A stretch of 64,000 bases of DNA from Paenibacillus arenosi. GTDB lineage: Bacteria > Bacillota > Bacilli > Paenibacillales > Paenibacillaceae. The first letter of the stretch is position 1. Each line of letters begins with the position of its first letter. Below are positions 53,124 to 62,452 of this stretch, piece after piece. The notes beneath the pieces were generated by a model. It made no database searches, was not told the DNA's origin, and saw only the letters and a program-made list of their open reading frames with translations. Location of the stretch: contig NZ_JACYTN010000011.1 of assembly GCF_014841135.1 (NCBI RefSeq), positions 62,001 to 126,000 of the forward strand, read 5' to 3'. The position numbers and the translations under genes are program-made.

Positions 53124-53308
53124 CTAACGAGCGCCATTGACGTTATTTTCGTGAAATCGTCCATTGTGGAGATGTAACGATTGTGCGGGAGCCTATTTTA
53201 GAAAAATGGATGGATGTTATCGCTCCACCCGGCAAATAAGTGCGCTGACGTTCGTTACAATTCTACACACGTCAATATAGGCTGATTAGCCTCTGCTGCA
53301 ACCGTTAG
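53124..53308 (-). repeat. 185-bp dispersed palindromic repeat, copy B
   Basis: On the minus strand it begins CTAACGGTTGCAGCAGAGGCT and ends ATGGCGCTCGTTAG (in separate parts). The inner TAACGAACGTCAGCG against AATCGTTA forms the nested hairpin. Same length and order of conserved blocks as 16858-17042, opposite orientation. Confidence 0.75.
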
Positions 53309-53474
53309 CACATATTCCTCTGCGAAACTAAGTAACAGGCTCGGCGTAACGCAGATCATTGTATTGCGATCTTCAACTAAATTTCATTATGCCCTTCAAA
53401 ACGATCCCGTTTCGTTAGTACTAGCTTGCCACATGCTGCTCGCCTTACTGCTTTAACATATCTAACGAACTCTT

Positions 53475-54248
53475 CTAACGCATCGCCCGATGTCCAACCG
53501 CCTGTAGTTGTATTCCTTTCGCTACCAGCATGTCCCGAATATGGCTGGCAAACACCCTTGCATGTTCCCCATCGCCATGAATGCAGATCGTCTCTGCCTT
53601 CAACATCACTTCTACATCATCACGCGAACGAACCGTTCCTGTTGTGACCATTTCGAGGATTTGAGCAGCAGCTTCGGCTGGATCACTAATCAATGCATTT
53701 GGCTCTGTTCTCGGTGTTAGGCTTCCATCTCGACAATACGTCCGATCCGCAAATACTTCGCTCGCCGTCTGCAATCCAATGCGTTCACCAGCTTGAATCA
53801 GCTGGCTGCCAGACAGCCCATACAGCATCAGCTCTGGATTCACTCGATACACGGCTTCGGCAATCGCCTCCGCAAGTTTTTCCTGTTGAGCGGCCATATT
53901 GTACAGGGCTCCATGCGGCTTTACATGCTGCATTGTTCCACCTTCGGCACGAACAAAACCGTCCAAGGCACCGATCTGGTAAACCGTCATATCATACGCT
54001 TCTTCTGGCGTAATTGCCATATTGCGTCGGCCAAAGCCTGCTAAGTCAGGCAGCCCAGGGTGAGCCCCAATCGCTACCTGCTTCTGCAAGGCCATCTGTA
54101 CCGTTTGCCGCATCGTTCGCGGATCACCCGCATGATAGCCACAAGCGATGTTCACGGACGTTACGAGGTCAAGAATAGCCTTATCGTTGCCGATCGTGTA
54201 GGCACCAAAGCTCTCCCCCATATCGCAGTTCAAGTCAATCGTATACAT
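53475..54248 (-). CDS. pxpA: 5-oxoprolinase subunit A (LamB/YcsF family)
   Basis: PxpA, with PxpB and PxpC, forms the ATP-dependent prokaryotic 5-oxoprolinase that opens pyroglutamate to glutamate. The 257-residue protein starts [14 protein letters not shown] and has [56 protein letters not shown] and [10 protein letters not shown], all family signatures. Its ATG follows the pxpC stop directly, so it is the last gene of the pxpB-pxpC-pxpA operon. Confidence 0.93.
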   Translation of the reverse strand: MYTIDLNCDMGESFGAYTIGNDKAILDLVTSVNIACGYHAGDPRTMRQTVQMALQKQVAIGAHPGLPDLAGFGRRNMAITPEEAYDMTVYQIGALDGFVRAEGGTMQHVKPHGALYNMAAQQEKLAEAIAEAVYRVNPELMLYGLSGSQLIQAGERIGLQTASEVFADRTYCRDGSLTPRTEPNALISDPAEAAAQILEMVTTGTVRSRDDVEVMLKAETICIHGDGEHARVFASHIRDMLVAKGIQLQAVGHRAMR

Positions 54249-55268
54249 TTAACGGGGACCTCCTGTCTTCATGTATAGCTGAACGTATGTTGCTAACCGC
54301 AACAATGATAATTCTGCTGAAATATACTCCCGTTGCGCTTCTTCTAATGAAATTTCGGCAAATCGGATTCGTTCTCCCGGCTTCACTTGAGCCAGTACCG
54401 GAAGATCCACGCTTGCCACTTGTGCCATTTTCGGATAGCCACCGACGGTTTGCCGATCTGCCATCAATATAATCGGATTCCCATCTGGTGGTACTTGAAT
54501 CGTCCCGAAAGATACAGCTTCTGATAACAGCTCGATAGACGCCTCTAAGCGAAGTGCCGCTCCCTCCAAACGATATCCCATCCGATCCGATTGAGGGGTA
54601 ACACGGAAGCGTCGATTAACCAGTTCCGCCCTGCTGTCTAGCGTAAATTTGGTATATTCACGTCCTTGTACGAAACGAATAACGGGTTCATCACGATAAA
54701 CGGGTTGAGCTGTATAGCCAATAAACCAAGTAGCTGCAAGGAAAGGGACTGCTTGCAGTGCAGCTTGACGCTCCTTCATATAACAAACAGCATGATTCGA
54801 AGCTGTACCAATAGGCAGTACATCTCCCGCTCGTAAAGCTCTGCCTTCATGCCCTCCTATACCTGCACGCAAATATGTGCTGCGGCTCTGCAGCACTATC
54901 GGCACGTCAATGCCGCCCGCTACCGCCAGATATGCCCTCGCACCTAATCGGCATTCTCCGAACTCCACCACCTCGCCTGCCCTCACGAGGATAGGCCGCC
55001 ACAACGGTACATCTTCACTACTAATAGTCGGTGATAGATCCCCACCGCAAATCGCGATTAGCGCATCCGCCTCAAAGCGAATTGCTGGCCCGCGCAGCGT
55101 AATTTCCAGTGCAGCTGCACCTGTTCCATTGCCCACCAATATATTCGCTGCCCGCAGTGCAAATGTATCCATCGCTCCACTTACAATAACGCCTTGCTCC
55201 TGGTAACCATATCTGCCTAAATCTTGCACCGTTGTAAGTAAGCCCTGCTTTATTATTGAAAGGCTCAT
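54249..55268 (-). CDS. pxpC: 5-oxoprolinase subunit C (biotin-dependent carboxyltransferase family, KipA-like)
   Basis: The 339-residue protein has the allophanate-hydrolase-subunit-2 domain: LLTTVQDLGRYGYQEQGV at the N-terminus, AMDTFALRAANILVGN, ICGGDLSPTI, YLAVAGGIDVP, and the C-terminal GTIQVPPDGNPIILMADRQTVGGYPK (parts separated). It overlaps pxpB by an ATGA and directly precedes pxpA, so all three are co-translated. In Bacillus the homologue KipA counteracts KipI; the pxpA partner here points to 5-oxoproline catabolism. Confidence 0.93.
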   Translation of the reverse strand: MSLSIIKQGLLTTVQDLGRYGYQEQGVIVSGAMDTFALRAANILVGNGTGAAALEITLRGPAIRFEADALIAICGGDLSPTISSEDVPLWRPILVRAGEVVEFGECRLGARAYLAVAGGIDVPIVLQSRSTYLRAGIGGHEGRALRAGDVLPIGTASNHAVCYMKERQAALQAVPFLAATWFIGYTAQPVYRDEPVIRFVQGREYTKFTLDSRAELVNRRFRVTPQSDRMGYRLEGAALRLEASIELLSEAVSFGTIQVPPDGNPIILMADRQTVGGYPKMAQVASVDLPVLAQVKPGERIRFAEISLEEAQREYISAELSLLRLATYVQLYMKTGGPR

Positions 55269-56116
55269 TGCTCATCCTCTTTCCATTCCGCAAATTGTTC
55301 AGGTTCAATCGGGTAGAAGCGAACGATATCGCCCATCTTTAATAAACTAGGGTCTACGTGATGCGGGCGGAACAATTGGCGCGGTGTCCTGCCGATGAGC
55401 TGCCATCCGCCAGGAGTAGCCAATGGATAAATTCCCGTCTGGCTTCCTCCAATACCAACTGAACCTGGGGTAATAGCCGTCCGCGGGGAACTGCGCCGCG
55501 GAACAGCAATCCGTTCATCCATGCCACCAAGATACGGAAACCCTGGAGCGAAGCCGACCATGTATACCAAGTAAGATTGACCACAGTGCAGCGCAATAAC
55601 TTCCTGCGGGCTTAATCCTGTATGTTCCGCTACCTCTAGCAAATCCGGTCCAAATGCTCCACCATAACAAACGGGGATGTCCACTATAGTTGCAGCATTT
55701 GTAGCATTTCTCGCATTTGTAGCACTAGTGGAAATATTGGAATTTACACAATCTGCGCTGCTGGATTCCATCACCACCTCCATAGAGCAAAGCATTCCCT
55801 CAATAATTCCCTTGAGAAGCTCAAACGGAGAATCTGTAAGCTGCCCATCATAACGATAACAGCGCTCACCAGTAGCTGAATCACGCAGTTCCATCGGGTC
55901 GTAGACTATCGTAACCGTCGTATAGGAAGGTATAAGTTCGATGATGCCTGATATAGCAGCACGCTCCAATTTCACACAAAAGGTACGAATTTTTTCATGA
56001 GTATGTCGTGCTATGCTACCACCCCAATCAACGAGCAGCGCTCGATCCCCCAAAGGGACGATAGGTATGTGATGCACATTGCCTTCTTCCTGTGTACCCA
56101 TTATCGTTGAATGCAT
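55265..56116 (-). CDS. pxpB: 5-oxoprolinase subunit B (KipI-like)
   Basis: The 283-residue protein has the allophanate-hydrolase-subunit-1 domain. It contains VPLGDRALLVDWGG and IIELIPSYTTVTIVYDP in the N-terminal half, and IPVCYGGAFGPDLLEVA, YLVYMVGFAPGFPYLG and GSVGIGGSQTGIYPLATPGGW in the C-terminal half. Between them is an unusual low-complexity linker (CVNSNISTSATNARNATN) encoded by a short imperfect repeat near 55690-55745. ATG 56116 is selected because AAAAGGAG is six bases upstream; the frame to 56197 has no site. First gene of the operon. Confidence 0.9.
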   Translation of the reverse strand: MHSTIMGTQEEGNVHHIPIVPLGDRALLVDWGGSIARHTHEKIRTFCVKLERAAISGIIELIPSYTTVTIVYDPMELRDSATGERCYRYDGQLTDSPFELLKGIIEGMLCSMEVVMESSSADCVNSNISTSATNARNATNAATIVDIPVCYGGAFGPDLLEVAEHTGLSPQEVIALHCGQSYLVYMVGFAPGFPYLGGMDERIAVPRRSSPRTAITPGSVGIGGSQTGIYPLATPGGWQLIGRTPRQLFRPHHVDPSLLKMGDIVRFYPIEPEQFAEWKEDEQ

Positions 56117-56261
56117 GGAAGTCTCCTTTTTTACGCGATATGGAACATCATAAATTCTACGGCATATCAACTGAAATTCATGGTATCTTTCGTTCATTAT
56201 ATCGTACTGCGAGCATGAACATGATGAATGTATCTATTAAGATCTATTAAGCAACTACTCG

Positions 56262-56816
56262 CTATGTAGCACTTTGATCTTCTCTTTTAATGAACCTATT
56301 GTCTCTCTGCAGCGTTTCACCTTGCGCGATACCAGTAACAATTTTCATTCCTCGTTTAAGGTCAGGTTCATATCCTCTAAAGTCCGAACTATAGACAAGA
56401 TGAATCGCCCCCTCGACAGGATGGCCACTGACGATTTCTAGTACCTTCATTTTAAACTGTGTGTATTTAGAGTTGATTCGCGGGATTACTTTACTTGTTA
56501 TTTTTTCATGGACCTTCTGTTCAGGTATGCCAGGCTTGCCGAATCGATCCGTCTCGTATTCAGGTAATTCACCGAGTGATTCTGCCACAACGATGGTTTC
56601 TGATCGTTCTATCATTTCCTGATAAGAAATTGGTCTAATTGCATAGTTGGGAGGGTCGTAATTGTAAACGGGATAATGCTCACGCAGTTGTTGGATACGC
56701 TGTAGCGATAGTGGAGGAATCGTTTTTTCTTTATGCATATTAGCGGATAAACCAGTTATTATGAGGAGAAAACAACCTACGACAAGCAGAATCTTACTCT
56801 TTTGTGCTTTCATCAT
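56262..56816 (-). CDS. Exported or membrane-anchored protein of unknown function
   Basis: The protein has 184 residues. A basic N-terminus and a single hydrophobic helix (SKILLVVGCFLLIITGLSA) suggest a signal peptide or anchor. The remainder, including YAIRPISYQEMIERSETIVVAE and QFKMKVLEIVSGHPVEGAIHLVY (parts), has the look of a secreted OB/beta domain that recurs in Gram-positive hypothetical proteins. I recognise no named family. The ATG pair at 56816/56813 has GGAGGGAG about ten bases upstream, so the longer frame to 56912 is rejected. Confidence 0.6.
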   Translation of the reverse strand: MMKAQKSKILLVVGCFLLIITGLSANMHKEKTIPPLSLQRIQQLREHYPVYNYDPPNYAIRPISYQEMIERSETIVVAESLGELPEYETDRFGKPGIPEQKVHEKITSKVIPRINSKYTQFKMKVLEIVSGHPVEGAIHLVYSSDFRGYEPDLKRGMKIVTGIAQGETLQRDNRFIKREDQSAT

Positions 56817-56893
56817 TAATATAATTCTCCCTCCATTATAATAACTAGATTTGGATTTCACACAAATTATAACGGACGATTTTAAATCGCAGC

Positions 56894-56927
56894 AACAAAA
56901 AACAGTCCCCACCTAAGCAGGGACTGT
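56894..56927 (-). terminator. Terminator of the FN3-like secreted gene
   Basis: ACAGTCCC pairs with GGGACTGT; the A-run before it forms the minus-strand T-tract. Confidence 0.8.
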
Positions 56928-56979
56928 CTCATACCAGCTGCATTCCTTACAGCAAGCATGCAGCAAGAACACGATTCAA

Positions 56980-57678
56980 TTAAGGTACAACCACCGTTAT
57001 TGTCGATGATAGTGAAGTTCCATAAGAATTAATAAGCTTAACTTGGTATACATAAGTTCCTGAAGGTTTGTTGTAAAAAGCTTGGGAGGCATGTTGAGGC
57101 TCTTGACCATTATCAATCAATGAACCTGTGTAGTTCGGAGATAGAAGGACGCCTTGTCCATTCTCTTTCAACTCCCATCTATCAGCGTTGTTGCCGGACG
57201 TGATGTTGAAGCCAACAGTAAAGCTACCGTTAACAGGCTCTGTTGCATAAATGACAGGTGTTGCTGGGGAACCCGAGTATTTATGAATATTTACGATTGC
57301 TGGTTTGGACTGCACGACACTTCCATCCTGATAATACGCTCTTACTACATATCCGTATTGACCATATGCCGTACTAACATGCTCGCAGCTTGTCGTCGTC
57401 AAGTTCGCGCATCCTACCGCTACTTCTCCACCCCATGGATATAAAGTTGGATAACGATAAACCGTGTAAGAAGTTACATTACTGCCGCGATTGTCCCAAG
57501 ACAATTGCACATGATGATTTCCATTCGCATCTTTACCCGTATAGGTAGCCGTAATGCCGAAGGCAGGATCATTTACGATGCTACTCAAATTGCTAGTAGC
57601 TGGGCTTGCAGCAAAAGCAGACGCAGCCCCGAATAACAGCAGAACAAACGTAGTTAAAACGGTTATCATTTTTCTCAT
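56980..57678 (-). CDS. Secreted protein with two fibronectin-III-like domains
   Basis: The 232-residue protein has a signal peptide (MITVLTTFVLLLFGAASAFA, cut near AFAAS). The first beta-sandwich (VQLSWDNRGSNVTSYTVYRY ... YGYVVRAYYQDG) is a typical fibronectin type III domain. The second (VNGSFTVGFNITSGNNADRW ... GTYVYQVKLINSYGTS) resembles the FN3-like modules of chitinases and other extracellular enzymes. No catalytic domain is present, so it may be a binding protein. ATG 57678 has GGGAG about ten bases upstream. Confidence 0.7.
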   Translation of the reverse strand: MRKMITVLTTFVLLLFGAASAFAASPATSNLSSIVNDPAFGITATYTGKDANGNHHVQLSWDNRGSNVTSYTVYRYPTLYPWGGEVAVGCANLTTTSCEHVSTAYGQYGYVVRAYYQDGSVVQSKPAIVNIHKYSGSPATPVIYATEPVNGSFTVGFNITSGNNADRWELKENGQGVLLSPNYTGSLIDNGQEPQHASQAFYNKPSGTYVYQVKLINSYGTSLSSTITVVVP

Positions 57679-57923
57679 CTCATGGTCACTCCCATTTCTA
57701 CGAATAGTGTGTATTTTCATTACGTAAAAAGCATGTGCAGAGACTCTATTTCTCTACTAAAAATTCGCTCTACCTCCCAAAGTTAAAGCGCATTAACATT
57801 ATACTAAAGATTTAACCGAACACAGTTTAAAGTTATTATCAATTTATCCAAAGTTATGTTGAAAATCCGCCGTCGGAATCCTACATAGATTGGAAAATGA
57901 CTTTTCACTAATAAGGACAAAAA

Positions 57924-57947
57924 AAGAACAGCTCATTGGCTGTTCTT
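57924..57947 (-). terminator. Terminator that contains the rlmA stop codon
   Basis: AAGAACAGC pairs with GCTGTTCTT; the A-run before it gives the T-tract. The TGA of the upstream CDS (57935-57933) lies in the loop. Confidence 0.75.
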
Positions 57948-58880
57948 CTTCCCAATCAAAATAGAATAATCAAAAGTTATCTTCATTTGATCGCAGTCTA
58001 TCACTTCCTGTATCCTCTCTTTTGACACTCCCCAAGCTAATGGGGCCATTTCAATTAACTGTCTCAGTTGACGCCTATTTAATACGTATTCATATTGAAT
58101 ATATTGAACATCTAGTAGTTCAAATTGGCGCCTAAACAACGCTAGCGTCTGTTCATTCGAATAAACGTTTTTATCCACTTGGTTATAAAATAATCCCCGC
58201 AACTGCTGCAAGTATGCATGATTCGGAACTACTTTTACAAGGAAATCATCTTTCTCAAGCAACCTCTGGAATTCTGTATAATTGGCAGGAGATAATACAT
58301 TTAGGATCACATCAAATGATTGATTGGCAAATGGACAATTCGCCAGATCGGCTACACACCAGATAGTATCCAGCGCTTCATGATCTCGGTATCCTTTAAG
58401 CGCTCTTGAAGCAGCTGAATCTCGCACTCCTCTTCTAGAAGCCAGACTTATTCCTTCCTTCGCAATGTCTATGCCCACGCCAAGATGTTTACCATGCGAG
58501 TGCTCCATTAACCTTCGCTGAATGTCAGACAAAAGGGAGCCTTCGCCACAGCCTGCGTCTAGCATTTTCAATCCATTAACGGTAGGTCCAACTGCACGTG
58601 CAATCGCCGCATACACTGCCTCGATCATCGGCGCGAAAAATCCATCTGCACTTATAGCTGAACGAGCCGTGAACAATTGCTTGTCATATTTGGTGGCATG
58701 GGTACGGGATAGCAAATTCACATAGCCATGCTTGGCAATATCGAAGCTATGACGCTTCCCACATACTAGGCTTCGAGATTGTACCCTCATCGATTGCAAG
58801 CAAATGGGACATGCAAAAATAGGTTGATAATGAGTAAGCAAACAGATGCTGTCATCTATTTTCGAATTATTTGTCAGCAC
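57933..58880 (-). CDS. rlmA: RlmA-type 23S rRNA (guanine-N1) methyltransferase
   Basis: The 315-residue SAM-dependent methyltransferase has the RlmA N-terminal zinc finger (FACPICLQSM ... LVCGKRHSFDIAKHGYVNLL), a Rossmann motif I LDAGCGEGSLLSDI, and the family motif NVLSPANYTEF with KVVPNHAYLQQLR. Gram-positive members (RlmA-II/TlrB type) methylate G748 and can help resist tylosin-like macrolides; which base is modified here is inferred. The start is GTG at 58880, with GAGGTG eight bases upstream. The stop codon lies inside the terminator loop. Confidence 0.85.
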   Translation of the reverse strand: MLTNNSKIDDSICLLTHYQPIFACPICLQSMRVQSRSLVCGKRHSFDIAKHGYVNLLSRTHATKYDKQLFTARSAISADGFFAPMIEAVYAAIARAVGPTVNGLKMLDAGCGEGSLLSDIQRRLMEHSHGKHLGVGIDIAKEGISLASRRGVRDSAASRALKGYRDHEALDTIWCVADLANCPFANQSFDVILNVLSPANYTEFQRLLEKDDFLVKVVPNHAYLQQLRGLFYNQVDKNVYSNEQTLALFRRQFELLDVQYIQYEYVLNRRQLRQLIEMAPLAWGVSKERIQEVIDCDQMKITFDYSILIGKKNSQ

Positions 58881-59191
58881 AAAAAAAACACCTCATCCAT
58901 TCAATTTGAGAGAAGGAAAAAGGCACAGTTAAATAAACTCAGGTCACTTTCATCAAAAATGACTCGAGCCTATATCTCTGTACCTCTCATTAACGCAAAC
59001 GAATGAATTTGATGATCATAAGTAACAGCATCTCCAATATTTAACATTAGAAGGGATTAACGTCTGAATTAATCAGTCCTTTTACAGCTATTATAGCATG
59101 CTGAAAGTACCGTATGTTGTCCTTAGGAACACAATAAACAAAGAACCTTCCGCTCCACGAATATCAAGGAACGGAAGGTTGGATCGTTCAA
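58881..59191. other. Intergenic region between rlmA and dhaKL
   Basis: About 310 bases. It contains the dhaKL terminator (59144-59180) and presumably the rlmA promoter; no small gene or other element is convincing. Confidence 0.5.
59144..59180 (-). terminator. Terminator of the glycerol operon
   Basis: AACCTTCCG pairs with CGGAAGGTT just downstream of dhaKL on the minus strand. Confidence 0.65.
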
Positions 59192-60952
59192 TTATTTAAT
59201 CTCTTCAGCTAGCTTCGTGAAAATAACGCCCAGCGCGTAAGCTCCCGCATCTGGGTAACCAAGGCTGCGCTCGCCTACTGTACCTGCGCGTCCCATACGA
59301 GCGACAATCGTCTCCGTATGCTTCGCACCTTGCACAGCTGCTTCTGCCGCTTTTGTCGCTGCTGTCTTCATGTCATCGCCAGCTTCTGCACGTTGTACCC
59401 AAGCATCCGCAAATGGAGCAAGCGCATCTACCAGCGTCTTATCTCCTACAACTGCCCCGCGTCCAAAGGAACGCTCGCCTGTATCTTGAATACCTTTCAC
59501 AACGGCTTGCATCATTGCCGCAAATTCTGGAGCAGACAGTTCCGTCTTATCGCCAGCCGCCTTGCTTGCCGCACGGAACGCTGAGCCCCAGATTGGGCCA
59601 GAAGCGCCACCGCAATGCTCCATAATGATGAGCGAGCATGCATGTAGGAAATCACCGATATTCGCCGTGTGATGCTTCATAATTTCCGCCCATTCACGCT
59701 TCAATTGGCGGAAGCCTTTCGCTACGCTCATGCCGAAGTCACCATCTCCTGCATGAGAATCCAGCTCACAGAATGGAACTTCGTTCTCAATGATGACTTC
59801 ACTCATCTTATCCACGAGGTAAATGAGATTGTTCAAAGAGAACTTGTTGTCTTCTACAACGGCATACTTCGAATCCGTCTCGGAACGGAACGATACCTCA
59901 TCATCAGACTGTGACTCCTCGTCTGCTTCCTCGATGTGTACTGGCAAAAACTCACCATTCACTTGAAGCGCAGGTGTATTACAGCTAGCCTGCAAATAAT
60001 GCTTCAACTCATCGTTCAGCTTCATCATCGTTACCGATGCACCTGCCATATCAATGCTCGTCATATAGTTGCCGACGAACACTTTGAAGATCGTAATGTT
60101 CTTATCTTTCAACGCATTCACGACAGAGTTAGCAAGCAAGTACAGTTCCTGCAATGGGGAGCTGCCAAATCCATTGATGAGCAAAGCAATCTCATGCTCT
60201 TCACTATCGCTAAGCTTCATGTCACGAATAAGGTCCGCTACCATCTTGCTCGCAAGCACATCGGCAGATGCAATCTTCTCTCTGCGAATGCCCGGCTCAC
60301 CGTGGATGCCGACACCGTACTCGATCTCGTCATCGTTCAACTGGAACGTTGGCGTACCTTTCGCTGGAACTGTGCAAGAAGTAAGCGCAAAGCCAATACT
60401 TCTCGTGTTATCAATTGCCTGCTGTGCAGCTGCTTTCACTTCGCTCAGCTCTTTACCTTCTTCCGCTGCTGCGCCAGCAATTTTATGCACGAATACCGTA
60501 CCTGCTACACCGCGTCTGCCGACCGTGTACAAGCTGTCTTCTACTGCGATATCGTCATCGACTTTTACATAGTCAACCAACAATCCGTCTTCGCCAGCAA
60601 GGTGGGCAGCGTTTTTGAAGTTCATCATATCGCCGCTGTAATTTTTAATGATCATCAAAGTCCCTTTCTTACTAGCCGAAGCTTTCAGACCTTGATAGAC
60701 CTGAATTTGAGAAGGGGAAGCAAATACGTCTCCGCATACCGCAGCATCCAGCATCCCTTGACCGACAAATCCCGCATGCGCAGGCTCATGACCACTGCCG
60801 CCGCCGCTAATCAGTGTTACTTTATCTTGGTTGATGTCTTTCTTTTTGATGATTTTATATTTGCTATTGAACTCCAATTCTGGATGCGCCAGCACGATAC
60901 CTCTACACATTTCACGCACGAGCGTTTCTGGTTGGTTCATTATTTTTTTCAT
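59192..60952 (-). CDS. dhaKL: Dihydroxyacetone (glycerone) kinase, DhaK-DhaL fusion
   Basis: The 586-residue single-chain kinase phosphorylates dihydroxyacetone to DHAP. The N-terminal DhaK domain (1-330) has SGGGSGHEPAHAGFVG and the substrate-binding His in YGVGIHGEPG. A short acidic linker (EEADEESQSDDE) leads to the DhaL domain (about 365-586) with the metal-binding Asp cluster in ELDSHAGDGDFGMSVAKG. The single-chain form implies ATP rather than PEP as donor. ATG 60952 has AGAGG eight bases upstream. It follows gldA on the same strand by about 80 bases. Confidence 0.93.
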   Translation of the reverse strand: MKKIMNQPETLVREMCRGIVLAHPELEFNSKYKIIKKKDINQDKVTLISGGGSGHEPAHAGFVGQGMLDAAVCGDVFASPSQIQVYQGLKASASKKGTLMIIKNYSGDMMNFKNAAHLAGEDGLLVDYVKVDDDIAVEDSLYTVGRRGVAGTVFVHKIAGAAAEEGKELSEVKAAAQQAIDNTRSIGFALTSCTVPAKGTPTFQLNDDEIEYGVGIHGEPGIRREKIASADVLASKMVADLIRDMKLSDSEEHEIALLINGFGSSPLQELYLLANSVVNALKDKNITIFKVFVGNYMTSIDMAGASVTMMKLNDELKHYLQASCNTPALQVNGEFLPVHIEEADEESQSDDEVSFRSETDSKYAVVEDNKFSLNNLIYLVDKMSEVIIENEVPFCELDSHAGDGDFGMSVAKGFRQLKREWAEIMKHHTANIGDFLHACSLIIMEHCGGASGPIWGSAFRAASKAAGDKTELSAPEFAAMMQAVVKGIQDTGERSFGRGAVVGDKTLVDALAPFADAWVQRAEAGDDMKTAATKAAEAAVQGAKHTETIVARMGRAGTVGERSLGYPDAGAYALGVIFTKLAEEIK

Positions 60953-61029
60953 AGAAGACACCTCTTACCTTAATTAGTACATATTCAAAAAGTCGGCATT
61001 TTGAACAACCTTTACAAACAGCTATTTCC

Positions 61030-62163
61030 TTAATTAACAGTCGTCTTGTACTGCTGTCCCAATTGGTCCGCCACGATAATGGCTCCTACCACGTCATCTG
61101 GGGTTACTGGGAATGGCATCGAATGAATCGATTCCTCTGGGATGCACGCTTTTACAGCTACATTCATCAATTCTTCTCTTGTCACTTCATGAACACCGAT
61201 ATCTGCAAGACATACGGGCAACCCGACTGATACGCAGAAACCCAATACTTCGTCTAGCTCTTCTTTGTTTGCATTTTCAAGCACCAATTGCACAATTGTT
61301 GTAAATGCCACTTTCTCACCATGGAAATAATGATGCGCACCTTCTAATGCTGTCAATCCGTTATGGATCGCATGTGCTGCTGCCAAACCGCCACTCTCAA
61401 AACCTAGACCAGACAACAAAATGTTCGTCTCGATAATATTTTCAAGCGCTGGTGTCACGATGTTTGCATCCGAAGCCAACTTAGCTTTGTAACCATCCTC
61501 AAGTAGTGTTTCATAGCACAGCTTCGCTAATGCAAGCGCAGCCTTTGTTCCTTTTGCAGGCTCGCCTACACCTTCAATACGTCCGCACGGAAGCCCTGCG
61601 TTCACATTAGAGTAGGATTTCGCTGTTGCTCTTGCTTCAAAATAAGTAGACAGCGCATCACCCATGCCCGCTACTAGGAAACGCGTTGGTGCATTCGCGA
61701 TAACCGTCGTATCAATCAATACGACACTTGGGCTTTGCTTGAAGTAAGCATAGTCGTCGAACTCGCCTTCTGGTGTATACAACACCGCGGAATGGCTTGT
61801 CGGCGCATCTGTCGCAGCAATCGTCGGCACAATAATAAGCGCCTCTCCCTCAGCTACACATTTCGCTGCATCGATTGCTTTTCCTCCACCAAGACCGATC
61901 GTGCAAGCACAATTATGCTCTTTCGCCAGCTGCTGCAAACGAGCAACTTCCTGACGGGAACATTCCCCATTAAAACCGCTTTCAACAATCGTAACTCCAT
62001 ACTCTTTCATCGTGTGTACTAATTTATCTCTAACGCGCGCTGCGTCATCTTTGCTAGCAATCAATAAAGCGGATTCACCAAATGTTTTGATGAAATACCC
62101 GAGATTTACAATTTCATTTTCACCTTGAACATATTTAGCTGGACTAATAAACGCTCTTCTCAT
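61030..62163 (-). CDS. gldA: Glycerol dehydrogenase
   Basis: The 377-residue zinc/iron-type dehydrogenase starts MRRAFISPAKYVQGENEI, with IGLGGGKAIDAAKCVA (NAD loop), IVPTIAATDAPTSHSAVLY, the metal-ligand Asp in VAGMGDALSTYFEA, and His residues in AAHAIHNGLTAL and YFHGEKVAF. It oxidises glycerol to dihydroxyacetone, the substrate of the kinase encoded next. ATG 62163 is nine bases after AGGAGG; the ATG at 62172 touches that site. The gene is divergent from a PocR/AraC regulator and near a cre site. Confidence 0.93.
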   Translation of the reverse strand: MRRAFISPAKYVQGENEIVNLGYFIKTFGESALLIASKDDAARVRDKLVHTMKEYGVTIVESGFNGECSRQEVARLQQLAKEHNCACTIGLGGGKAIDAAKCVAEGEALIIVPTIAATDAPTSHSAVLYTPEGEFDDYAYFKQSPSVVLIDTTVIANAPTRFLVAGMGDALSTYFEARATAKSYSNVNAGLPCGRIEGVGEPAKGTKAALALAKLCYETLLEDGYKAKLASDANIVTPALENIIETNILLSGLGFESGGLAAAHAIHNGLTALEGAHHYFHGEKVAFTTIVQLVLENANKEELDEVLGFCVSVGLPVCLADIGVHEVTREELMNVAVKACIPEESIHSMPFPVTPDDVVGAIIVADQLGQQYKTTVN

Positions 62164-62332
62164 GTTATTCATCCTCCTATGCGATCCTGTACGGTAATAG
62201 TCAATGCACAATTTAGTTCATACTTCTTAATCGTCTTCATACTTTCTAGCCTTGGAAATTTATTAATTCGATTTGTATGTAATTTTATTATAGGATTACC
62301 CAATCTGAAGGTCATTGAACAATGAAGTCTAA

Positions 62333-62346
62333 ATAAAGCGTTTTCA
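62333..62346. promoter_or_regulatory. Probable CcpA cre site in the gldA/pocR intergenic region
   Basis: Minus strand TGAAAACGCTTTAT agrees at 13 of 14 positions with TGWAARCGYTWNCW. Its place between the glycerol genes and their regulator fits carbon catabolite repression. Confidence 0.6.
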
Positions 62347-62452
62347 TATCACGTTCTAGCAGATCTTCTGTGCAAATAGGACGATCTTGTCCTTCCATAG
62401 GAATATCATGCTATACTTGATTCAAGCGTATGAATGGAAGATGGTGATCAGC

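Larger units (their letters stand above)
53027..53474. other. Intergenic region between htpG and pxpA
   Basis: About 450 bases without a gene. It holds the htpG promoter and the second 185-bp palindromic repeat (53124-53308). The rest shows nothing I can assign; no terminator for pxpA is obvious. Confidence 0.6.

Noticed and set aside
59936-60973. 345-codon plus-strand frame opposite dhaKL, and others nearby
   Set aside because: Antisense to a well-supported kinase gene, no ribosome site, and an amino-acid composition typical of reverse-frame translation (many Cys, His, Arg).
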